DNA of 11,994 bases from Candidatus Treponema faecavium (GTDB lineage: Bacteria; Spirochaetota; Spirochaetia; Treponematales; Treponemataceae), in the NCBI GenBank assembly GCA_019113455.1, contig DXHG01000111.1:1-11994 (forward strand). The letters run 5' to 3'. The position numbers and the translations under genes are program-made. This document shows, one piece after another, positions 1-6,250 of the stretch. Each line of letters starts with the position of its first letter. Positions within the stretch are counted from its first letter, which is position 1. The notes under the pieces were generated by a model. It worked only from the letters and a program-made list of their open reading frames with translations. It searched no databases and was not told where the DNA came from.

Positions 1-775
1 GAATACCCGGCTGATTCATGTAGAATTCAAACCGCGCCCACCGGTACATTCCGTTCGTCTTTCTGCGCACCTCGCGCCGTATCTCAATCGGCTCCGTATC
101 CTGCCAGCGCACGGTATTTGCCGAATCGAGCACTTCGTGAACAACCGGCAGATCGTCGGGATGGTAATTCTGCGAAAGCCGCTCGCGGAATTCGTCCCGC
201 GCGATTATCCGCTCTGTAAATACGCTGGACTTTATCGCAAAGACGTGACTGGCGGTATGCGAAAACTCATACATGCCGATAAGCTGGCTGTGCAGAAGCA
301 TATCGCAGTAATTATACGGAACTGCCGTCAGGCTCGGCATGGACGCACCTGCGTCATCCTGTTCGGTAAAGATACCGAACACCTTTACTCCCTCGCCGGT
401 ATACGACGCATCAGGCTGGCAGCGGCAATAGATATGCGTCATGCCTCCCTGTATCAGAAAATCGGTTTGAAAACAGGCTTCTGCTGAATACGCCGTGAGC
501 GCCTGCAAAAAATGATGCACTTTTTGCCTGTCGTCAGAGACAACCTGCTGCGCGATAAAAGCAGGCGCAGGATACGATGCCGGAAACTCAAAACGCCGGC
601 ACGCCTCAGCAGAAAATACAAACGATTCATTCGCCGAATAATACTCAAATGTATAAAACGGCGTCTTTTTGTGCAGTAATTGCAGCGTTTGTTCCTGATA
701 TGCAAGTTTTGCGTTCAGCTGCTCAAGCTGCCGCTTGAGTTCATCGTTTTGCGCAGCATAAAAATCCGTATCCAC
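1..775 (-). CDS. Multi-PAS sensor/signalling protein (N-terminal part, cut by window edge)
   Basis: The frame is open from a GTG at 775 down to position 1, giving 258 residues with no stop. No ATG serves as start. A TGA lies ten codons upstream of the GTG, and an AGAGAGG ribosome binding site (785-791) sits 9 nt before it. Residues about 6-35 are rich in Leu, Gln, Glu and Lys (for example LKRQLEQLNAKLAYQEQ) and look like a short coiled coil. Two PAS-like regions follow. The second has the PAS_3-type signature NYHPDDLPVVHEVL, then an RREVRRKTNGMYRWARFEFY strand pair. No signal peptide or membrane segment is visible, so the visible part is probably cytoplasmic. PAS domains sense ligands or redox state and usually precede a kinase, GGDEF or EAL output domain. 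That output would lie beyond the left edge, so the reaction performed is unknown. The PAS assignment comes from pattern recognition only. Confidence 0.72.
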   Translation of the reverse strand, partial: MDTDFYAAQNDELKRQLEQLNAKLAYQEQTLQLLHKKTPFYTFEYYSANESFVFSAEACRRFEFPASYPAPAFIAQQVVSDDRQKVHHFLQALTAYSAEACFQTDFLIQGGMTHIYCRCQPDASYTGEGVKVFGIFTEQDDAGASMPSLTAVPYNYCDMLLHSQLIGMYEFSHTASHVFAIKSSVFTERIIARDEFRERLSQNYHPDDLPVVHEVLDSANTVRWQDTEPIEIRREVRRKTNGMYRWARFEFYMNQPGI

Positions 776-838
776 CAGTCGCGACCTCTCTGAAGCTAAG
801 TATCAGCGCAATGCCAATCGATTTATGGCTATGCTATA

Positions 839-867
839 GCTTTAGAAATAATTATCGGTTTTGTCAA
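839..867 (-). promoter_or_regulatory. Candidate sigma-70 promoter of the PAS sensor gene
   Basis: On the minus strand a perfect TTGACA (862-867) is followed after 17 nt by TAAAGC (839-844). The -10 match is poor, but the spacing is ideal. Transcription would start near 832, leaving a 5' leader of about 57 nt before the GTG at 775. A nearby TATAGC (833-838) is a better -10 but would need a 23-nt spacer. Confidence 0.45.
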
Positions 868-886
868 GTGTGTATATCTCTGCCTC

Positions 887-896
887 GGGGGGGGGG
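887..896. repeat. Poly-G tract (10 G) upstream of the sensor promoter
   Basis: Ten consecutive G on the plus strand (C on the minus strand). The tract lies 19 nt upstream of the TTGACA at 862-867, roughly -55 to -64 relative to the predicted minus-strand start. Homopolymeric G/C runs of this length change size by slipped-strand mispairing in many bacteria, and the tpr genes of Treponema pallidum are a known case of poly-G control of transcription. The tract itself is seen; a phase-variation role is inferred. Confidence 0.9.
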
Positions 897-959
897 CGGT
901 GTTTTCTGCGTTCACACGCGTTTTTTTCTTTCTTATTCTCTGTAATTCGTTTTTTGGGT

Positions 960-999
960 GAGAAAGAGACACCTCTTCTTCAGAGGCGTCGTTTCTCTC
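960..999. other. Long imperfect hairpin in the intergenic region
   Basis: The left arm GAGAAA-GA-GACA-CCTCT (960-976) pairs with AGAGG-CGTC-G-TTTCTC (982-997) around a loop of about 5 nt. It contains stretches of 5, 3 and 6 base pairs separated by one mismatch and one small internal loop. No T-run follows on either strand, so it is not a standard intrinsic terminator. It may be part of an RNA leader or a decayed element. Confidence 0.4.
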
Positions 1000-1066
1000 A
1001 CTCCCCAAGCCCGCCCGCTCTTCCAGCACTGGGGCTTGAAGCAGGCGTCAAGTCAGTACTGCGGCA

Positions 1067-1325
1067 AAGCTTGATGGCACAATTTTATTTTGCCGATGGC
1101 AAACAAAAAATTTGCCGTTGGCAAAATTTATATTTGCCGTTTATCCGGTAAGAATTTTGCCGACGGCCAGCGAGACACTTGCAATCGGCAAACTTTTAGT
1201 TTGCCGACGGCAAATAAAAAATTTGCCGTCGGCAAGTGCACCGCTGGCCATCGGCAAAATTTATGTCTGATAAATGGCAAAATAAAATTTTGCCATCGGC
1301 AAATTGTTATTTTTTAAACGGCAAT
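1067..1325. repeat. Array of about 12 degenerate 15-bp palindromes with 22-bp period
   Basis: The unit consensus is TTTGCC-N3-GGCAAA, an odd-centred palindrome with 6-7 bp arms, followed by about 7 bp of mostly AT-rich spacer. Units start at 1067, 1089, 1111, 1133, 1156, 1178, 1200, 1222, 1244, 1267, 1289 and 1311, so successive starts differ by 22 or 23 bp. The best copies are 1089-1103, 1111-1125, 1200-1214, 1222-1236 and 1289-1303. Units at 1067, 1133, 1267 and 1311 keep only one recognisable half. The GGC of the right arm is in register in 11 of the 12 units. A 22-bp period is not a multiple of three and two steps are 23 bp, so the array is not built as a repeated peptide. Two helical turns between centres would put all the palindromes on nearly the same DNA face. 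Its function is unknown: a multi-site operator, an RNA hairpin array or a species-specific minisatellite are all possible. Confidence 0.85.
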
Positions 1326-1550
1326 TTTTTTTATTGCACACCGGCTCGATTCTTTTCTCTCTTTGCCAAACCGGAATGACGCGGCATACCGAGCGGACGC
1401 TGCGCATGGCCAGCTGCACAAGCCGCCGCGGCAGGGCTCTTTTGCGCGCAGCTCAATCATGCAGTCTTAGTGAGATTTTTTGCACGGCCGGCAAGAGCAT
1501 TTTGTCCATATGGAGCAGAAAACCGCACCACCCGTCTGTATAGTAAGGCA
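1326..1550. other. Intergenic stretch with no supported gene
   Basis: Short frames cross this stretch, but none has a credible ribosome binding site or recognisable protein. A TATAGT hexamer at 1539-1544 could be a -10 for the ABC operon, but no convincing -35 sits 15-19 nt upstream. Otherwise I see nothing in it. Confidence 0.5.
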
Positions 1551-1564
1551 TTAGATATAACTAA
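1551..1564. promoter_or_regulatory. Candidate operator palindrome before the ABC operon
   Basis: TTAGATATAACTAA is a 14-bp inverted repeat that matches its own reverse complement at 12 of 14 positions. It lies 7 nt upstream of the AGGAGG (1572-1577) that serves the first ABC gene. A protein bound here would block transcription or its early elongation. The TTAG...CTAA ends resemble metalloregulator (DtxR/TroR-like) sites. That resemblance is inferred, and an AT-rich palindrome of this size can occur by chance. Confidence 0.3.
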
Positions 1565-1581
1565 CTGCTTCAGGAGGTGTT

Positions 1582-3369
1582 ATGCAAAAAAAACAGAGTC
1601 TGCGGCGGCTTATGCGGTACGCGGGTTCGTACCGGCTGCTGACTGTTATCGGCTGCGTATTGTCAGGAATCGCTGCCGCAGGAATTCTCTTGCCGTTTGT
1701 GTGCATATGGTTTGCCGGACGGGAAATCATCCGTTCCCTTATCACTGCGCAGCAGGCAGACGCCGCGCAGGCTGTGTCATGGGGCTGGACAGCGCTCTGG
1801 TGCGCACTCGCCTCAATGCTTGTCTATCTTGCAGCACTGCTCTGCACGCATCTTGCCGCGTTCAGAACGGCGCGCAATATCCGCGTGCAGGCGGGCTCCC
1901 ATCTGCTCACACTGCCTATCAGTTATTTTTCGAGCCACGAATCCGGGCGGCTGCGAAAAATCATTGATGACAATGCGGCGCTTACCGAACAGCTGCTTGC
2001 GCATGAACTGCCGGATCTTGTCGGAGCGATTGTTACGCCCGCGGCATGTATCGTGCTGCTGTGCGTGTTTGACTGGCGGATGGGCGTACTCTGCCTTATT
2101 CCCCTTATACTTGCAGCCGTGATACTGGGCGGCATGATGGGCGGAAAAAACGCGGGCTTTTTTCACAAGTACCAGACCGCGCTTGAAGACATGAGCAGCC
2201 AGGCGGTGGAATATGTGCGCGGCATGCCGGTAGTAAAGGTTTTTCAGCAAACGGTATACTCATTTAAACGCTTTCATGACTCCATACGCAGGTACGCCTC
2301 GCTTGCGTCATCATATGCAATGAGCTGCTGCCGCCCCTATACGCTCTTTTATACGATACTTAACGGTGCGTTTATTATTCTTATTCCGTCAGGCATGGCG
2401 CTGATACAGGCGGCTCCTGACGGCTGGCACGTGTTTCTTGATTTTCTGTTCTATATATTGTTTACTCCGGCATGCGCCCTTATGCTCATGCGCATTATGT
2501 ACGCAAGCGAAGCCATAATGCAGGCAGATGAAGCGGTTGAAAAACTCTCCGTCATATTCAGCGCAAAGCCGCTTACGCGCACCGCTTCCCCGCAAAAACC
2601 ACAGCAGTTTGATATAGCGTTTTCAGGCGTTTCATACACGTACCCGCAAGCGGCCGAACCGGCGGTAAAAAACATCTCGCTCTATTTTCCGCAAGGCAAA
2701 ACAACCGCGCTTGTCGGCCCATCAGGCGGCGGCAAAAGCACGCTCGCCGCTCTCATACCGCGTTTTCAGGAAGCGCAGCAGGGGCATATACGCATCGGCG
2801 GCATAGATGTCGCAGACATTGCCCCGCAAGAGCTCATGTCGATTACCGCGTGCGTGTTTCAGAATACCAGGCTCTTTAAGACAAGCATTTATGAAAACAT
2901 CCGCGCGGGCAAACCGTCTGCATCAAGAGCAGAAATTCTTGCAGCGGCAGATGCGGCGCAGTGCATGGACATTATCAGCAAACTGCCTGACGGCATAGAC
3001 ACGGGTATCGGCGCACACGGCGTATATCTTTCAGGCGGGGAACAGCAGCGCATCGCAATTGCGCGCGCAATATTAAAAGACGCGCCGATTATCATCCTTG
3101 ACGAAGCGACCGCGTTTGCCGATCCCGACAACGAATACCGCATACAAAAATCTTTTGAAGCGCTTACAAAAAACAAGACAGTGGTATTGATTGCGCACCG
3201 GCTGTCAACGGTACGCAACGCGGATTCTATCGCTGTTATCGCACACGGCGCCGTTGCCGAACAGGGAACGCATGATGAACTGCTTGCGAAAAACGGCGTA
3301 TACGCAGCAATGTGGAACGAATATACATGCGCCGCTCAGTGGAAAGCGGTAAATGGAGGCACACAGTAA
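1582..3369 (+). CDS. ABC transporter permease-ATPase half-subunit, IrtA/YbtP-like
   Basis: The product has 595 residues, normal for an ABC half-transporter. The start is fixed by AGGAGG at 1572-1577, 4 nt before the ATG. Residues 1 to about 320 form a membrane domain with about six hydrophobic segments (first at about 18-45). Residues about 345-595 are the ATPase: Walker A GPSGGGKST 379-387, Q-loop Gln427, signature LSGGE 483-487, Walker B IIILDE 503-508, H-loop His539. The D-loop reads AFADP (511-515) instead of the usual SALD, which I associate with the YbtP/IrtA class of exporter-fold siderophore importers. All catalytic residues are present. The next gene follows with no gap and encodes the likely partner, so a heterodimer in the inner membrane is expected. 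An AraC-type regulator downstream fits iron or siderophore transport. A peptide, lipid or drug exporter is the alternative. The substrate is inferred, not seen. Confidence 0.85.
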   Translation: MQKKQSLRRLMRYAGSYRLLTVIGCVLSGIAAAGILLPFVCIWFAGREIIRSLITAQQADAAQAVSWGWTALWCALASMLVYLAALLCTHLAAFRTARNIRVQAGSHLLTLPISYFSSHESGRLRKIIDDNAALTEQLLAHELPDLVGAIVTPAACIVLLCVFDWRMGVLCLIPLILAAVILGGMMGGKNAGFFHKYQTALEDMSSQAVEYVRGMPVVKVFQQTVYSFKRFHDSIRRYASLASSYAMSCCRPYTLFYTILNGAFIILIPSGMALIQAAPDGWHVFLDFLFYILFTPACALMLMRIMYASEAIMQADEAVEKLSVIFSAKPLTRTASPQKPQQFDIAFSGVSYTYPQAAEPAVKNISLYFPQGKTTALVGPSGGGKSTLAALIPRFQEAQQGHIRIGGIDVADIAPQELMSITACVFQNTRLFKTSIYENIRAGKPSASRAEILAAADAAQCMDIISKLPDGIDTGIGAHGVYLSGGEQQRIAIARAILKDAPIIILDEATAFADPDNEYRIQKSFEALTKNKTVVLIAHRLSTVRNADSIAVIAHGAVAEQGTHDELLAKNGVYAAMWNEYTCAAQWKAVNGGTQ

Positions 3370-5118
3370 ATGATACAGATGATTCAGAAAAAATTGATGC
3401 TTACCCGCAAGGGAGCGGCTGACTTTATGCAGGCAGTGCTGCTGACCGCGCTGACAAATATCTCGCTCATGTTTCCCGTCGGGCTGCTGCTCGCCGTCAT
3501 CCGGACAATAATCGGCGCATTAACAAGCGGAACGCCCGTCTTTACACGTACGATACTTATATACACAGGCTGCGGTGCACTGCTGCTGTGCAGTACCTAT
3601 CTGCTTCATGCCGCGCAATACAAAAAGACCTACTTATCTACGTATAACGAGTCGGAAAACCGGCGCATACGGCTTGCAGAACAGCTGCGGCGGCTGCCTT
3701 TGTCCTTCTTTGGCCGCAAAGACCTGTCGGATCTTACCGTTGCCATTATGGGCGACTGTTCTTTTATTGAACAGTCATTTTCGCATTATCTGCCGCAGCT
3801 GTTCGGTTCGCTTATTTCGACGGTGTTCACCGGCATCTGCCTTTTTATACTCGACTGGCGCATGGCAATCGCGTCCCTCTGGGTTATACCGCTTGCGTTT
3901 CTTGTACTGTTTGCCTCAAAAGTCCTTATAGACAGATTCGCCGTAAAAAACATGCGCGTCAAGCGCGCCGTCACAGAATGTCTGCAGGAAGAGCTTGAAA
4001 CGATACGCGAGATACAGGCATATAACCGCATACAGGACATAACGGATAAACTGCGCAGCACCGCAGACGAAGCCGAACGCACCGCCATACGGACGGAACT
4101 CATTACCGGAATTCCTGTTACCGCATCGCAGATGATACTGCGCATCGGTATTGCGACGACCGTCCTCTGGGGCACAAAACTGTACAGCAGCGGAGATATT
4201 TCGCTGCTTGTCTGCCTGGCATTTCTTATTGCCGCCTCGCGGCTGTATGATCCGCTGTGCACCTGTCTTATGCACACGGCCGCGGTGTTCAATACAAACC
4301 AGCATCTGCACAAACTCAAAGAAATCGCTGATGAGCCGGTGCAGACAGGGAGCACACAGTGCGCGCCAAAGACGTTTGACATTGAGTTTGCCGACGTTTC
4401 TTTTTCGTATGACGAAAAAGAAACCGTGCTGCAAAACGTCAGTTTTACCGCAAAGCAGGGAACAGTAACCGCGCTTGTAGGACCGTCAGGCGGCGGTAAA
4501 AGTACGGCTGCCCGCCTTGCGGCGCGTTTCTGGGACGCCGACAGCGGCGTCATCACGCTCGGCGGCATTGACATCTCAGGTATAGAGCCGGAAACGCTTT
4601 TGATGCAGTACGCGATAGTGTTTCAGGACGTAACGCTCTTTAATGGAACCATTATGGAAAATATACGGCTCGGCAAGCTAAATGCCAGCGACGAGGAAGT
4701 GCGTGCCGCGGCGCGCGCGGCGCACTGCGATCAGTTTGTAAATGCGCTGCCCGACGGATACGACACGCTCATCGGCGAAAACGGCTCACGCTTATCAGGC
4801 GGAGAACGCCAGCGTATTTCGATTGCGCGCGCGATTCTTAAAGACGCGCCGATTATCCTGCTCGATGAAGCGACGGCGAGCCTTGACGTAGAAAACGAAA
4901 GCGCCATACAGAGCGCCCTTTCCCATCTTCTGTACAATAAAACGGTGCTCATCATCGCACACCGCTTACGGACGGTTATAAACGCAGATCAGATTATCGT
5001 GCTCAAAGACGGGCGCATCATTGAACAAGGCGCTCCCGCGCAGCTTATCACGCAGGAGGGCTATTTTAAGCAAATGGCTGCGCTTCAGCTGCAAACCGAC
5101 AGCTGGTCGCTTCCGTAA
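3370..5118 (+). CDS. ABC transporter permease-ATPase half-subunit, IrtB/YbtQ-like partner
   Basis: The product has 582 residues. Its ATG directly follows the TAA of the upstream gene. GGAGG at 3355-3359, inside the upstream gene, serves as ribosome binding site, and translational coupling is likely. Residues about 15-300 are the membrane domain, with clear hydrophobic segments near 20-50, 60-80, 140-185 and 250-290. The ATPase follows: Walker A GPSGGGKST 371-379, Q-loop Gln419, signature LSGGE 475-479, Walker B IILLDE 495-500, a conventional D-loop ASLD 503-506 and H-loop His531. Both partners keep the catalytic Glu after Walker B, so neither ATP site of the predicted heterodimer looks degenerate, unlike many heterodimeric exporters. 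The 3' end overlaps the convergent AraC-type gene by 34 bp, and no terminator is visible there. A siderophore or other iron-complex substrate is inferred from the class and context. Confidence 0.85.
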   Translation: MIQMIQKKLMLTRKGAADFMQAVLLTALTNISLMFPVGLLLAVIRTIIGALTSGTPVFTRTILIYTGCGALLLCSTYLLHAAQYKKTYLSTYNESENRRIRLAEQLRRLPLSFFGRKDLSDLTVAIMGDCSFIEQSFSHYLPQLFGSLISTVFTGICLFILDWRMAIASLWVIPLAFLVLFASKVLIDRFAVKNMRVKRAVTECLQEELETIREIQAYNRIQDITDKLRSTADEAERTAIRTELITGIPVTASQMILRIGIATTVLWGTKLYSSGDISLLVCLAFLIAASRLYDPLCTCLMHTAAVFNTNQHLHKLKEIADEPVQTGSTQCAPKTFDIEFADVSFSYDEKETVLQNVSFTAKQGTVTALVGPSGGGKSTAARLAARFWDADSGVITLGGIDISGIEPETLLMQYAIVFQDVTLFNGTIMENIRLGKLNASDEEVRAAARAAHCDQFVNALPDGYDTLIGENGSRLSGGERQRISIARAILKDAPIILLDEATASLDVENESAIQSALSHLLYNKTVLIIAHRLRTVINADQIIVLKDGRIIEQGAPAQLITQEGYFKQMAALQLQTDSWSLP

Positions 5119-6083
5119 ACTCCGCATACGCCTTTTCTGAACGCAGACGGCGGCGCGCCGTACCAGCGGCAGAATCCTGACGCGAACTTGCTCGGATTCT
5201 GGTACCCGACTGCCGCCGCGATGTCGTTTATCTGGCGGTCGGTAGTCAGCAGCAGCAGCGCCGCCGTTTCCATGCGCCTGCGCCGTAAATGGACGGCAGG
5301 CGTTTCTCCAAACACTGCGGTAAAATACTTTAAAAGCGATGTTTTGCTGAGGTGAAAACGGCGGCATATATCTTCCATGTCGGGCTGGCGGCTCAAATCA
5401 AGCAGCATGAGGGACTCTATTTCCCGCACAATGCCGGTGCATCTGTCACGGCAATACGGCTGCGCGGAAACATATCGGTCAGACGCAAATTCCGTCAACT
5501 GCAAAAAAAGCTCCGCCGTTTTCAGCCGATAATACAGACGCCGGTTGGAACAGGGAACGTTATACAGTTCAGTAAAAATATGCTGAATATGGGAATTATT
5601 ATGTATAACGACAGCGGGGCGGATTTCCAGAAGCGATGAAAACACTTCCGCCAAATCGGGCGCGTCTTTTCCCAAAAAGGCGCGCAGCGAGCGCGACGCC
5701 CGCGCAACACAGATACGCAGCGATATGCCGAAATACCCGCCAAGCAAAAACCTGCTGCCGGTCATCGCGTATGCTTTATCATTCAAAGAAAAATCACGGC
5801 AGCCTACCTCAAGATACCTTCCGTTAAACATGCCGCAGTAACAGCCATACAGGCAGTGATTGAGCTCAACGTATCCGCTCATAGTCTGTTCCGCGCCGAA
5901 TCCCTGTTTTGTATGGAAATCGTTAAAAATGAGGTCAACGCCGTCGAATACCGTCTGCTGCGTCATTCTGCCGTATCCGTCGGAAAAGTGAAAAACAGTG
6001 CTTGTGCCGCCGGCTGGCGTACAGGCACGGTTTGAACACCGGCCGTGAAAATCCCCGCAGGAAAACTCTGTGTGTTTGTTCAT
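5085..6083 (-). CDS. AraC-family transcriptional regulator
   Basis: The product has 332 residues. Two in-frame ATGs exist, at 6101 and 6083. The second is chosen because AAGGGAG ends 5 nt before it, and because the upstream palindrome (6097-6111) would otherwise lie inside the gene. The C-terminal part, about residues 230-320, is the AraC DNA-binding domain with two helix-turn-helix units: DMEDICRRFHLSKTSLLKYF and, later, INDIAAAVGYQNPSKFASGF followed by CRWYGAPPSAFRK. The N-terminal part is a ligand-binding-like region. It includes a cysteine-rich stretch, NHCLYGCYCG (about 76-85), which might matter for metal or redox sensing, but this is speculative. It is convergent with the two ABC genes and overlaps the second by 34 bp. 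AraC regulators beside such ABC pairs (for example YbtA with YbtPQ) activate siderophore uptake, and the same job is inferred here. Antisense interference between the overlapping 3' ends is possible. Confidence 0.85.
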   Translation of the reverse strand: MNKHTEFSCGDFHGRCSNRACTPAGGTSTVFHFSDGYGRMTQQTVFDGVDLIFNDFHTKQGFGAEQTMSGYVELNHCLYGCYCGMFNGRYLEVGCRDFSLNDKAYAMTGSRFLLGGYFGISLRICVARASRSLRAFLGKDAPDLAEVFSSLLEIRPAVVIHNNSHIQHIFTELYNVPCSNRRLYYRLKTAELFLQLTEFASDRYVSAQPYCRDRCTGIVREIESLMLLDLSRQPDMEDICRRFHLSKTSLLKYFTAVFGETPAVHLRRRRMETAALLLLTTDRQINDIAAAVGYQNPSKFASGFCRWYGAPPSAFRKGVCGVYGSDQLSVCS

Positions 6084-6096
6084 ATGCGCTCCCTTT

Positions 6097-6146
6097 TGCA
6101 TCAGCGATGCACACTACAGTTAACAAAAGCAAACCGGAAACGTCAA
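6097..6146 (-). promoter_or_regulatory. Upstream region of the AraC gene: perfect palindrome and weak promoter
   Basis: TGCATC-AGC-GATGCA (6097-6111) is a perfect inverted repeat with 6-bp arms and a 3-bp centre, ending 13 nt before the chosen ATG. It could be an autoregulatory operator or an RNA hairpin next to the ribosome binding site. On the minus strand TTGACG (6141-6146) with TTAACT (6118-6123) at 17-nt spacing is a possible but weak promoter. The palindrome would then cover the first transcribed bases. Confidence 0.4.
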
Positions 6147-6250
6147 CAGAGGAACCGTTTATCGTGAAAGAATCTCAAAAACAGCCGGAAAACGGCAAAC
6201 CGCATACGCGCAATCACGCGGTGGTTACCGGGTGTATTCAACGCAGAGGA

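Noticed and set aside
137..487. Plus-strand frame of 116 codons
   Set aside because: It lies opposite the PAS sensor frame, has no ribosome binding site and no recognisable protein content.
861..1317. Plus-strand frames through the poly-G and palindrome region
   Set aside because: Their composition comes from the DNA repeats, the 22-bp period shifts frame, and no ribosome binding site is present.
1067..1325. CRISPR array
   Set aside because: The repeats are short degenerate palindromes with 7-bp AT-rich spacers, not conserved repeats with unique spacers of about 30 bp, and no cas gene is present.
3786..4574. Minus-strand frame of 262 codons
   Set aside because: It is antisense to the second ABC gene, whose motifs are complete.
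6174..6200. Possible minus-strand terminator after the helicase/methylase remnant
   Set aside because: The stem is only 4 bp with an interrupted T-run, too weak to call.
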